Shown one piece after another: positions 1-13,600 of a stretch of 64,000 nt of DNA. The notes beneath the pieces were generated by a model. That model ran no database searches, was not told the origin of the DNA, and was given only the letters and a program-made list of their open reading frames with translations. The DNA lies in the NCBI RefSeq assembly GCF_964656455.1, contig NC_135720.1, positions 52,416,598 through 52,480,597 on the forward strand, read 5' to 3'. Numbering within the stretch: position 1 is the first letter of the stretch; every line of letters starts with the position of its first letter. Both the position numbers and the translations under genes were made by a program. This DNA comes from Halichoerus grypus (taxonomy: Eukaryota; Chordata; Mammalia; Carnivora; Phocidae).

Positions 1-1572
1 CTGCTTTGAGGTGAGTCTTGAAGGATGAATAGAGTTTGGATAGGCAGAAATGGGGAATGGGAATTTTAGGTGGAAAGATTCAAGAGCGAAAGCATGATGG
101 TAGGAAAAGCTTAGGGAACTTTGGGAGATGGGGATTTTGTTTTTTGTTTTTTGTTTTTTGTTTTTTTAATTTGGGTGATAAAGGTCAGTAGGTGGATTTA
201 AACTTGATCCTAGAGGCTCATTCCAAATAAATATTTTTAAGCTAGGTTTCTACCAAATGAGCTTAAACACGTGGAATATTTTCTGTCTTTGAAAAGAAGG
301 TCACTCCAATTTTGTTTGATTAGGCCTCGTAGGATTCATTTTATGTGTTTAACGGTTCCTACTTAGCATAACAAATTGTGATATAAAGAGTATAAAAAAA
401 TAAAAATTACTCAATTTCATCACTTAAAGATAGCCACTATTAAGATGATTTACCTTCTATATTTTTAATAAACTTTTATTTATTAAAAATAGCATATTAT
501 ACATATATCTTGGAAAGCTGTTTTTCTTGTTTTAATTTAATTTAATGATCTTCCACAGCAAATATTGTTTTTATTGGCTAGATGGTATTTCACTTTATTA
601 ATATACCGTTCATTTGTTTACTACTCTATTGATGGACATCTCTGTGTGTGTTTTCTGTTGTTATTTCTGTGTATTCTGTGTATTATTTCTGTTATATATC
701 TGTAACCAGCTTTTTATACTTTATATACCTAATTCTAGTTTACTTCCTTCTAAATTTCTTGAAATAGATAGTTAAAAGGGTATGTACTTCTTCAGGGTTT
801 TGATACCTTGTTGCCAGACAGTCCTTCAGAGTGTAAAGGGTATGAGTGTTCCTTTTTTTTTTTTAGCCTCTCCAACACTGGTAATATCAGTCTTTTAAAT
901 ATTTTTACTAAACAGAGCATATTGGAGAGAAGAGGTTAGGTTTGTTGTTTTTTTTAAACTATATATTCCTTTATATCCCTTTTTATCCAATTATGTACAT
1001 CTTTCTATATCTGTATTGGCTAATTATTTGGCTGTATCTTGGTTTATTAGTCTCCTATAAATGGTTTATTTAATTAGTCCCATATAAATGGATATTTAAT
1101 GTGTTTCTAAAGTTTTACTGTTACAAACAAGGCTATTCCTTCACCCATTATTTTTTGCAGTTTATCTTACTCAAAGTCTAATTATTAGGTTAAGAGCAGC
1201 TCTTTTTTTTTTTTACATAAATGGTTTATTGAATACTTAGTATTAATATATTTTGATCTAATATAATGAGACCAATAAGTTGAATTAAGTTCTATACATA
1301 AAATTCTGCAAATAGTAATTGAGGGAATATTACATGTAAGATTCTAGGTGCAGACTACTAGATTCTAGAGAATTCAAAGGTAAAAAAAGGCGCTGTTCTG
1401 GTAGTGACAGGAGTTTACAACTCAGAGATTATAGAATTGAGTCAATATCATAGCGATGTAGGATACTTTAGATTGTTTTATTGCTTTGTTCTGCCATATG
1501 TCTTTATAGATTCTTAAAGGAAACCCGTATAGGTATATTTATTTATACTTCACTTATCTTTTTCCTAAACAG
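1..1572 (+). other. SEC63 intron 2 (partial) with old LINE remnants
   Basis: No exon 2 coding sequence is present, so the window starts within intron 2. About 1-120 resembles an old L2-type fragment. A poly-T/TTTTTTG tract lies at 137-166. About 380-1180 has L1-like antisense phrases (for example CATTTGTTTACTACTCTATTGATGG). Boundaries cannot be set by eye. Confidence 0.5.
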
Positions 1573-1687
1573 GAAAATAGTTCTGCTTGCGGGATGGGCA
1601 TTGTTCTTATTCCTTGCATACAAAGTTTCCAAAACAGACCGAGAATATCAAGAATACAATCCTTATGAAGTATTAAATTTGGATCCT
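1573..1687 (+). CDS. SEC63: SEC63 coding exon 3 (residues 76-113)
   Basis: Acceptor AACAG precedes 1573 and donor GTAAGT starts at 1688. The first base completes a Lys codon split from exon 2. It encodes the hydrophobic run [17 protein letters not shown] (transmembrane segment 2), then [14 protein letters not shown], the start of the J domain on the luminal side. The exon ends in phase 0. Confidence 0.97.
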
Positions 1688-4600
1688 GTAAGTAGTATTT
1701 TTCTACAATGCACATTAGTTTATTGACCCTGTGAAAATACTGTAAGCCCATATCCTAAAAGGAATTGGGTTGTGCCTAAAGAAATCAGACTTTGGATGTG
1801 TAATCCATTATTATTCTAATGTATATATGTTTTTTAAGCTGCAGATGTTAAATTCCATCCTAGTAAGGCTTGGTTTGAAATTGATAAATACAAGAATGTT
1901 TGAAGATGAGATGAGAAGTTAGTATATTTTTAAAAGACTTTTATAAGATTGGTTTAATGCAAAGTTAAAACCAGGGGGTTCATTTATGTTAGTTGGATGG
2001 TAAAAATCTCATGATCCTGTGTTAGTTGACACTAAAGCAGTGTGTTAAGTCTTTCTGTCTTACAAAGAACTGGTTGCATTGTTAATGGTTTTGTAGAAGC
2101 AAAATTTGCATCATATCATCTGATTTTTCTTACTGCGATGATCATGATCAAGAGAGATTTTTTTTTAAGATTAAAAGATTTTGGGGGGACAATTTAATGC
2201 CATAAAATTCAATATGAAAAATTTATTAATAGAAATTGAGTCTAATTAGGAAACAGGTAGGTAAACTTCTTAAGTGTTTAATATTAAAGTATTGATAAAC
2301 AAATGAAACCAAATATTCTTCTGATTATTTCTTAGAAAAGGAGTTAACCTTTGATTTGAGAGTTTCTTCAGACAGACTTAATTTACTGTGATCACTTTGA
2401 TATTTAAATGTTGCTATCTTTTTATTTTACTTTAATATGGCATTGTGTGGTTTCATCCTTAAATCCTTGGTGCCTGGTGTTACACAACACCCAGTAGGTG
2501 CTCAATAAAATAAACATATTGGACAAAATAAGTATATTTTTATTTAAAAAATACATGGGATGAAACTTATGGGACAAATATATAGGATGAAAACATTTTC
2601 TCTTTCTGAAAATACCCGAATAGTTTATATTTAAAGTTCAAAATAGGATGAATTATGTTTTTACAGCATTGTGCTTATTTTAACTAAAACAAAGCTTTCC
2701 TTTTAGGGGGCAACAGTAGCAGAAATTAAGAAACAGTATCGTTTGCTGTCACTTAAATATCATCCAGATAAAGGAGGTGATGAAGTTATGTTCATGAGGA
2801 TAGCAAAAGCTTATGCAGCGTAAGTATCATAGGACCCATTACACATTTTTAGGAGTGGTAAAGATAGTTTTTTATTTGAATAAAATAGTTGTCATAAGCT
2901 TTTAAATGCTGACCTTATATGTTGAGTCTATTATTTATGGAACTGCCTGACAACCCTAAACTGCTAATTTAACTAAACTTGAATTTTAAGTAACTTAGAG
3001 TAGTGCTTTTGCCCTGTGAAGTTAGTTAAATTCAGTAGTAGGTAATATGTTAATTGAGTTATTTTCTAAGCATTCTGATTAGAAGAGGATATACTTACAC
3101 CTTGTTTTCATATCTAGGCTTTTTTTAGACTAGATCTATTTCTCTTATTTTGGAAATGTAGCTTATCTTATTAAGCTATCTAAAGACTAGTTTAATTTTT
3201 GGGAAACAAGATAAGGGTATATAAAATTAGAGATAGTCTTTCCTTGAGTGTTAATATTACAAGAGATAAAAGTTAACTGGATTCTTCAGGACTCATAGGC
3301 ATATCCCAACACAACTCTTATGTTAAAGAGTAAAATACAGACAAAATGTTGTCTATTTTTAGAGGACTCAGTGATGTATAATTTTGTGCTGATTTTAAAA
3401 ATAGAAGTAAATAATAGGACGGGCGCCTGGGTGGCTCAGTTGGTTAAGCATCTGCCTTTGGCTCAGATCATGATCCCAGGGTCCTGGGATCGAGCCCTGC
3501 ATCGGGCTCCCTGCTCAGTGCAGAACCTGCTTCTCCCTCTCCCTTTACCTGCCACTTGCCCTGCTTGTGCGCCCTCTCTATCTCTATGTCAAATAAATAA
3601 ATAAAATCTTAAAAGAAAAAAAAGGTTAATAGGATACTCAGATGTAATAGCAAGTAGAAGTGGTATATGACTTACAGAAGTTTGGGAAATACTCATTTTG
3701 TGCTTAATAAAAGTATATTGACTGTGTCTCCCCTCCCCTCTTTTTTGTGAGTTGCTTGTTACATATGTGAGTATGATTCTGCGATAAAGCAGTGCCTTCA
3801 GGAACTTCTGAAGTGTGTACTACATTTTGTTTTCTGCATGGCAGATGTCCTCCAGATTGCTGTCTTTCAGTTGGTGTCTCCCCTTTTTTCATTGTGTCTC
3901 TTCCAACCATTTACTCTCATTGCACAAGTGTTACAGTGCTTTAGTTGCTGTCTTCAGGTAATTTGAGAAGAACTGAAGATACCCAGAGGAAGTCAGGTAG
4001 CTAAGATTGTTTAATTGGTAGTTTTAATTTTAGTCCCTTTGTTCCCCCCTCCCCGCTCAGTTTTCAGGTATTGTAACATTCTTAAGTTCATGATTTTGTT
4101 CTCACGTTACTGGAAATCTGACTCTTTATGTTGTATGGTCACTATTCTAAAAAGTACAGAAGAAGAATATATGGCCTTTGGTTTTAACTCAATTATATGA
4201 TCAAGCTATAGAATGCTTTTTTTAAGTAAAATGTCTTAAATAGTTGATGGTCCGTAAGACAAATGAAAGAGTAAAATAATTATAGGACCCAGAACTTTGA
4301 GATCTTGTAACTTGTATAAGTATAAATGGATTAGATAAATATAAGTTCTGGGTGATTGAAGTTCCCATTTTATGCATAGTTCTAGCAGCCTAAGTATAAC
4401 TCAAGCAGCTTTTGGAATGCATTTATAGGCTTTGAACTGCAAAGTTTTTTAGAATTTGCTTTGGCTGTTCAGGATATTTTCTCTTCCCTTATTTGCCCAT
4501 TATAATAACAAGCTGGGTCATTCCTATTTCTTCATACCAGTTTCTAACTTAAAGGAAAGGAGGTGGTTATTTTCGAGGAGTTAGACCAACTATTGAATTT

Positions 4601-7600
4601 TCTGGTTCATAGTTTCTGGTTTCTCTTGGATATAGTTGGGATTTGGCTTTTGGGTGTAAAACCTATGTTTAAGCTACTTTATAACAAGTGGACAACATAG
4701 ATGTTACTTTAAAGCTATTTTTTTAAAAAAACGTGTTTTTGTGTGTTCTATGCATGAATATGTAACTTAGCTTTACGTAGTCAACTCAGGGTCATTCACC
4801 TATAATCTAATGAAAACATTCTCTAGATCAGGATGTAAAATCTGGGACCCCTGAAACTGTATACAGAATTTATGTGTATTTGTTAACTATGCATTTTTCC
4901 AGGGCCAGAAGGGTTAGAGATTTTATCAGATTTGTAACAGGATCTATGACACAACCTCCCACCTGCAAAGTTAAGGGATCTAATCATGTTTAGGAAACTT
5001 TATACTCCTTGAATTTTTAAAAATTATGTTAATATTATTGGTCTTGTTTAAGCTTATTATATATGAATTATACTAAAATGACATAACTTTTTTTTTTTAA
5101 GATTTTTTATTTATTCATTTGAGAGGGAGAGAGGGAGAGGGAGAAGCAGACTCCCCACTGAGCAGGGAGCCTGATGCGGGGCTCGATCCCAGGACCTAGA
5201 GATCATGACCTGAGCTGAAGGCAGACGCTTAACCATCTGAGCCACCCAGGCGCCCCCTAAAATTACATAACTTTTAAGTGTTTTGTCTTAGGAGTGGTAT
5301 ACTGAAGCACTAATAAGTAGCCAAAAATGTTGCTTTCTTACACTTTTAAAAAGTTTATGATAAAGTTCTTTTAATTTCATTGAGTATGGAGCATGGTGCC
5401 TGTCACACACCAGTTGTACAAGTCAGCTTAATGAGTGAATTAATGGAATGGTAATCAGCTGTGTATGCAGTTTGAAAAAATCAAGTGCTTCTATGATGTG
5501 AGCTATGCTTTATTTTGCAAAATCGAGGGCATTGTATAGAGAACAAAGCAGTTTATTATGCTGCCATCATTAAAAAGGTAGAGCGGACAGATAATTATTT
5601 TTGGGAAAAGAATCTGATTAGAGGACAGAATATTGAGAAAAATAATAGCAAAACCCCTGGATAAGTGCAAAGTTGTACAGGGAAACCAGGGCAAAATTTT
5701 TTGAGAAATATCCTTCCCTTAGCAAAAAAGAGCCACCATAAGCACCGTCCTTATGAACCTCTCTACAGTGCTTTTTGTTGGCTTCTGTATTTTACTGTGG
5801 ACTTAGGTCAAATAGTATAAGTGGAGTTAAAGTTAAAAAGGGACTGAAGATGTCAATGTACTTGTTTTCATAAATGACCAAATTGATAAGTTTAAAAATA
5901 TTTTCAATTCCTGACAAACATAAATGCGGAAATCCTCAACAAAGTATTACCAAGTCACATTCAACAATATATTAGAAGGATCATTCACCACAATCAAGTA
6001 GGATTTATTCTGGGGATGCAAGGATGTCTCAGTATTTGCAAAATCAGTCAGGGTGATAGACCACATTGATAGAACGAAGAATAAAAATCAGATATCATCT
6101 CAGTAGATTCGGAAAAAGCATTTCACAAAATTCAACATCTGTTTTATGATAAAACTCTCCCTCAACTCTTAGAGGGAACATAGCTCAACATAATGAAGGT
6201 CATATATGAAAAACCCACAGCTAACATTATACTCAGTGGTGAAAAACTGAGCTAAGACAAGGATGTCCACTCTCACCACTTTTATTCAACATAGTACTGG
6301 AAGTGCTAGCCACAACAGTCAGACAAGAAAAATAAATAAAAGACATCCATATTGGTAAGGAAGAAGTTAAACTGTAACCTTTTGCAGATGGCATGATACT
6401 ATACATAGAAAACCTTAAAGACCACCAAAAAACTTTTAAAAGTAATAAATGAATAAATAAATAATAAATAAATGAACCCTGTAAAGTTGCAGGGTACAAA
6501 ATTAATACCTAGAAATTGGTTGCATTTTTACACACTAATAATGAAATAGCAGAAAGAATTTAAGAAAACAATTTCATTTACAATTACATTAAAAAGAATG
6601 AAATACCTAGAAATAAGCTTAAGGAGGTGAAAGACCTCTGTACTCTGTATAAAACACTGATGAAAGACATTAAAGATGACACAAAGAAATGGAAAGATAT
6701 TCCATGCTCATGGATTGAAGAATTAATATTGTTAAAATGTCTGTATTACCCAAAGCAATCTACAAATTCCATATAATCCCTATCAAAATACCAATAGCAT
6801 TTTTCACAGAACTAGAATAAATAATTCTAAAATGTATATGGAACCGCAAGAGACCCCGAATAGCCAGAGCAATCGTGAGGAAGGAGAACAAAGTTGGAAG
6901 TATAACAATTCCAGATTTCAAGATATACTACAAAGCTATAGTAACTAAACTGTATAGTATTGGCACAAAAATAGACACACAGATCAGTGGAACAGAATAG
7001 AGAGCCCAGAAATAAACCTGCATTTATATGGTCAATTTCTGACAAAGAAGGCAAGAATATACAATGGGGAAAGTCAGTCTCTTCAAAAAATGGTGCTGGG
7101 AAAACTGGACAGTTACATGCAAAAGAATGGAACTGGACCACTTTCTTACATCATACACGAAAATAAACTCAAAATAGATTAAAGACCTAGTTATGAGACC
7201 TGAAACCATAAAACACCTAGAAGAACATAGGCAGTAATTTCTTTGAGATCCACCATAGCAACATTTTTCTAGATAAAATTCATAAGGCAGGGTGCCTGGC
7301 TGGCTCAGTCAATAGAGCATGGGACTCGATCTCAGGGTTGTGAGTTGAAGCTCCACACTGGGCATGGAGCCTACTTAAAAAGATTCAAAAAATTATAAGG
7401 CAAGGGAAACAAAAGCAAAAATGAACTATTGGGACTACACCAAAATAAAAAGCTTTTGTACAGTGGAGGAAACCAATAAAAAGGCAAACTACTGAATGGG
7501 AGAAGATACTTGCAAATGACATATTCAGTAAGGGGTTAATATCGAAAATATATAAAGAACTTACATAATTCAACACCAAAAAACCAACAATACAATTAAA

Positions 7601-10600
7601 AAATGGGCAGAAGACCTTAATAGACATTTTTCCAAAGAAGACATATAGGTGGTCAGTAAACACATGAAAAGATGCTCAACAGCACTAATCATCAGGGAAA
7701 TGCAAATCAAAACCACAGTGAGTTATCACCGTTCACCTGTCAAAATGGCTACAGTCAAAAAGAAAAATAAGTGTTGGCGAGGATGTGGAAGTTTCCGTGC
7801 ACTGTTGTTGGGAATGTAAATTGGTAAAGCCACTGTGGAAAACAGTGTGGAGGTTCCTCAAAACATTAAAAATAGAAATACCGTATGATCCAGTAATTCC
7901 GCTATTGAGTTTTTACCCAAAGAAAACAAAAACATTCATTCAAAAAGATATATGCACCCCTATGTTTATTGCAGTATTATTTACAATAGCCAAGATATGG
8001 AAGCAACCCAAATGTCCATTGATAAATGAATGGATAAAGAAGATGTGGTACACACACACACACACACACACACACGACTATTGTCCGTAAAAAAGGTTGT
8101 GATCTTGCCATTTGTGACAACATGGATGGACCTAGAGGGTATTATGCTAAATGAAATAAGGCAGAGAAAGACATACCATATGATTTCACTTATATGTGGA
8201 GCTTAAAAAACAAAACAAATAACCAAAAAGCAGAAACAGACCCATTAATACAGAGAACAAACTGAGGTTGCCAGAGGACAAGGGATGGGAGGATGGGCAA
8301 ATGGGTAAAGGGGAGTAGGAGATACAGATTTACAGAAGAAATAAGTCATAGGAATAAAAGGGAATATTTTAAAAATAAGTCATAGGAAATACAGTCAATG
8401 TTATTATAATAGCGTTGTATAGTGAAAGATGGTAGCTACACTTGTGAGCATAGCATAACTTAGAAACTTGTCAATCTCTATTTTGTACACCTGAAACTAA
8501 TGTAATATTGTGTGTTAACTGTACTTCAGTTAAAAAAAAATTAGGGGGCACCTGGCTGGCTGAGTCAGTATAGTGTGTAAGCCCCACATTGGATGTAGAG
8601 CTTACTTAAAAAAAATAATAAAAAATAGAATGGTTTAGAGGAAAAAAATTTGAACTCATTGAAAATTTTTGCTAGTTTTTAAAGGTACTTCTGCATTTTC
8701 ACTCTTAATGTGGAGCTTTATTGAATAGAAAACTACATTTGTGTGTATATTCTGGGAATGTTAAAATTAGGTTTGGATATAAACATAATCTTTTGCCACT
8801 TAGTCTTCAAAAAATGCCTTTCTTATGATACTACTGGTCATTTTGTGTGTGTCTGCCTTGTCTGCTTAACAACATTGTAAAGTTTTTGAAGGAATTGAAA
8901 TTTTCTTTTAGTATTTTTTTAACATCTATTTTGGGACCTGGAATAAAACCACTCTCATTTTGTGCCTTGAGCCATGGCCCAGATCAAGGGTAATATTTCT
9001 TTTTACGTGTTTAAAAAAATCACTCTGTCATTTTTATATTGCTGGTTAGGAAGCTGTTGCTTTAGCAGGTATTATCCTAGTCCTTCTGGCAGTTGGTTTA
9101 GGAGAAAATTGTGACCTCAGCACAATGCAAATGACCTTTTCTATAGCAATGGAATTTTACAGGTATTCATTTTTTTCTTTGAGAATGTGGTACCAGTTTT
9201 GGGGGGATTATTATTATTAATTTGTATTAAGTTTATAAATAGGTATATATTATTATTAAAGTCTGAACAGTGCTCATTGAAGAAATTTTGGAAAATATAT
9301 GAGGATATAAGAAGAAATATAAGAAGAAAGTCACCTGTAATCCTCCCTGCCTTCTCAGAAAATGTAGTAACCTTTAAAGTTTTATCTTCCTGCTTGAACT
9401 CGCAAAACTTGAGAAACCACGGGCCAACCAGGAATTTCTGTAAAGGCTCAGTAGTTCTCATTTGCTTTAATGTAGAACTCCTTGCTTTCCTCTCTCTCTT
9501 TTTTTCTGATTTCAGAGAGGCTTTTCTTGATTTTCTAAAATTAATATCTATAAGAAATGAGTTGGTTAGATAGAGTTTGTATATATGAGTACTTTTCAGA
9601 TGTGCCTTTCTAATTTTGTAATTTTGTTCTTTTAATGCTAGTTTAACTGATGAAGAGTCGCGGAAAAATTGGGAAGAGTTTGGAAATCCAGATGGCCCTC
9701 AAGGTGTGGTAAATAATAACTACAAATTACTGGTGACATGGTGTATATATGTGTGTGTGTATGTGTGTGTATAATGAAAATATTAGTAGATTGAAAAGAG
9801 TATTTTGATTTTCTTAGTTAATAGGAAAATTATAACCTCAAGGAGCTAAATAGATATGTAAATGAGCTCTCTTTAGCTAATTTTTACTTTATTTTTCTTT
9901 CTAGCAACTAGTTTGAAAGATAGAACTTAGATCGGGTTGATGAGAAGAGTAATCACTGTAATTATTCATCATTTCCAACTAGCAGTTGATAAAAGTTGGA
10001 TGAAAACAATCTGTTTTTCTTTATTGACTTTAAACATTTTCTTGTATATTCACAGTGTTTACATTACCCAGGACATATAAAAGAATTTAGATTTAATAAG
10101 GAATTCATGTACTTTGGTTGAGTTTCTCCCCCCCCACCTTCTGGAAAAATCCATTAACTTTTATGTAATGGGAACACACATAATATAATCTTTCTTAAAG
10201 CTTTCTTTGGGTTGGGGGGAGTTGGGAGGAAGAATTTTGGGATATAACTAAATAATAAAACTGAAAGTGGAGATTCTTCAGAAATACTCTTTCTGTTTTA
10301 GCCACAAGCTTTGGAATTGCCTTGCCAGCTTGGATAGTTGACCAGAAAAACTCAATTTTGGTGAGTGCATGTAAATAAGACACATTATAATGTGTTAGAT
10401 ATAGCTTAGTAATATAAAGGGAGCTATAAAAAAATACTGCAGTGCTGTTTTTAATGTAACTGTGTATTGTGAAAACTTTTTACATAATGGAGAAAAGAAT
10501 TGGTTCTCATTATTAGGTTGCTATTTGGGCAGTGTGTTCTAAATGTAGTTTTAAAACCTTAAAGTTGTGATTTCTTTTGGAGGCAGTTTTAGGTCAAGTC

Positions 10601-13600
10601 TTACCATTGGTTTGGAGAACTTTGGTTTTATATGGTATCCTAAGTAGTACTCAAAATTGGAATTATCCTTCATTTTACATTTATCCAAGCTAAATTAATG
10701 TTATAATATATGCTAAATTAATGCTGTATATATTCTGTATGGTACTTAGGGAGGCAGTAGGATATCAGACTTTTTTTTTTTTAAGATTTTATTTACCTGA
10801 GAGAGAAAGAGAGAGAGAGAGATGAGGGGCATAGGGGGAGGGAGAAAGAATCTGAAGCAGACTCCGCACTGAGTGTGGAGCCCAACGTGGGGGCTCAGTC
10901 CCATGACTGTGAGATCATGACCTGAGCCAAAACCAGGAGTTGGACACTCAACCAACTGAGCCACCCAGGCACCCCAGGATATCAGACTTTTAATCAGTGA
11001 TAGATGCTGCAACTCTAAAACATTGGGAATTATCTTAACCTATTGTTCAGGAATAGATGTTTCCCTATTTCACATTTCTTAAAAATGATTAGGAGCTGTC
11101 TTTGAAGCAATAAAAAAGAAAATTCATATAGTCTGTAATTTGTTTTGAAAATGGCTGTTTAATGTTATTTTATGGCTGACGAACATTATCTTAAGGGATA
11201 TGTGGTTTCATATATAAGAGTGTCTGTCATGCTTAGGATTACTGTGGGAATACTGGAGAAGAGAAAGATAGTTAGCTACCTGATTTGGGATCAAGTAGTA
11301 GGAGAAAAATCTAAGATCAATAGATAGAAATTACTTGTAAACAGAACATTATGAAGTTGTTCCTTGATAAGGAACCAGGCTTCTATTATTTATTTCTAAG
11401 ACACTAACTACTTGCGAAGGTGTGCATGTATAAATACCTGACTGGACGGAAAATACCATTTATAAGGCTGTTTTGCTGGTGTTATCTACAGAGCAGATTA
11501 AAAGGTAATTTATTATAGTGGATAAAAGCATAAAGTTTTAGAGTTGAAATGCCTGGATTCTAATCCTGGCTCCACCACTTACTAGCTGTGTGACTTGGGA
11601 CAAGTCATGTAACCTGTGTTTGCTGCAGGTTCTGTATTTGCAAAAGGAAAATAATAATGGTACCTTTCTCATAGAGTTTGAAAATAAGGATTAAATGAAA
11701 TAATACATGAGGAGTGCTTTTGATAGTGCCTCTCCCATGTAAACCTAAAAATAAGTGTTCTTAGGTATTATAATTGACCTGTGAAAGGCATAATTATTTT
11801 CTTTTCCATTCTAGGTTTTACTTGTATATGGATTAGCATTCATGGTTATCCTTCCAGTTGTTGTAGTAAGTTCTAACTCTTTTTATTAACAATTTTTGGA
11901 AAGGGAATTGGTGGCATGCTTTAGAATCTCCCTGTAAGATTGCAATTTGTATTAGAATATAATCCATTGATCCTTGAATTTTAAGAATCTTATATTCAAG
12001 TATACTTTAAAGGTCTTCTAAAGGTGATATCATTTGAGTATGTTAGAGTATATCTCCTCCCAATACAAAAGTTACACAACTGAAATAATACAGATGTATT
12101 TAGAGTTTAGAATGTCTTCCTTCATCACCTCCCTCAACTTCATTTCTTCATTAGAGATAATCACTGGTAAGTTTGGTGTTCTCCCTTTCAGATTTTTAAA
12201 AAAAATATTTATTTATTTATTTTTGAGGAGGGGGAGGGACAGGGGAGAGGGAGAGAAAGAATTTCAAGCAGACTCCCTGCTGGGCATGGAGCTCTGAGAT
12301 CATGACCTGAGCCGAAATCAAGAGTTGGACGCTTAACCAGCTAAGGCACCTAGGTGCCCCTTTCAGATATTTTTCTATGGATTGTATATACACACGCACT
12401 TAAAAAAAAAAAATGTCATCTTACTGTATGTATTGTTCTGTGACTTTTTTTGCTTCCTATATTGGAGGCACAACATATAGAGCAACCTCATTTTAAAAAC
12501 TATTGCATAACACCTCAATATGGAGATAACATAAAGTTTATGATTTTACTGTTTCTTTTGTGACTGGGTGGTTTTCTTTCTGGTCTTATAGTTCCTCTGA
12601 GTCCCATAGTGAGACTGATAATTAACCTGTCTTGCCTTCTTCATAGGTTTGTTGTGTGAGGATCCAGCTATATGGAATCATGTGAATGAAAGTAGTATAT
12701 CAACTGTAAAATTGCTCCTGCACTTATTTATCAAATATTTATTAAATACTAACTGTCAGAAACCAGCTTGTTGCTTTTATAGCAATGGGTTGTTTTGTTT
12801 CTGTTTTGTCTTCAGCTTCTAACTGAACCATAAATGTTTTAATCATATATATGTAGTGAGGTAGGTTGGTGTTTAGGTGTTGGCCAGTATGAATACTTGC
12901 TAAATAATTTGAAATACGTAACAAAGCATTTGTTCTAAAGTTCAGGTATTGTTACTTGTTTTATGAACATTTAGAAAATTTGACCAGAAACATATTCTGC
13001 ATCAAACCTAATATTTATTGTGGTTTTGATGCTTTATTTATTGTTTAATTTTATTTGCATTTTAGGGTTCTTGGTGGTATCGCTCAATACGTTATAGTGG
13101 AGACCAGATTCTAATACGCACAACACAGATTTATACATATTTCGTTTATAAAACCCGAAATATGGATATGAAACGTAAGTAAATTTAAGTAGCTGTGATA
13201 CTAGATTATTTTCCAAGTCATTTATGTGATATATATTCAACTGGAGACATTTCATTTCAGTTTTATATTCTGTTCATATAACTAAAGCTGGAGGAGAATG
13301 CTAACACCCTTTATCACATGTATTTCTTTTTTTTTTTTTAAGGATTTTATTTATTTATTTGACAGAGAGAGAGAGAGCACAAGCAGGGGGAGTGGCAGGC
13401 AGAGGCAGAGGGAGAAGTAGGCTTCCCACAGAGCAGGGGGAGCCTGATGTGGGACTCGATCCCAGGACCCCGGGATCATGACCTGAGCCAAAGGCAGTCG
13501 CTTAACCAACTGAGCCACCCAGGCGCCCACATGTATTGTGTTTCTATTATTCCCATTTACTCAGCTATATATATATATATTTTTTTTTCCCCCTAGAAAT

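Larger units (their letters stand above)
5904..8540 (+). mobile_element. 5'-truncated LINE-1 (ORF2 3' part and 3'UTR)
   Basis: Reads as L1 ORF2 from within the reverse transcriptase domain (AATCCTCAACAAAGTATTAC; later ACCACATTGATAGAACG) through the C-terminal region to the 3'UTR and a poly-A at 8531-8539. The frame is broken by many stops; the longest intact piece is about 100 codons (7785-8090). It contains a SINE at 7290 and a (CA)n at 8050-8075. A dead, fairly old copy. Confidence 0.9.

Noticed and set aside
1..1572. Search for SEC63 exon 2 and the start codon
   Set aside because: No match to the residues before Lys75 (for example MWYRLRLLKPQPN) in any frame; the exon must lie upstream.
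3420..3500. tRNA gene call from the SINE head
   Set aside because: The tRNA-like head has box elements but not a complete cloverleaf; it belongs to a SINE.
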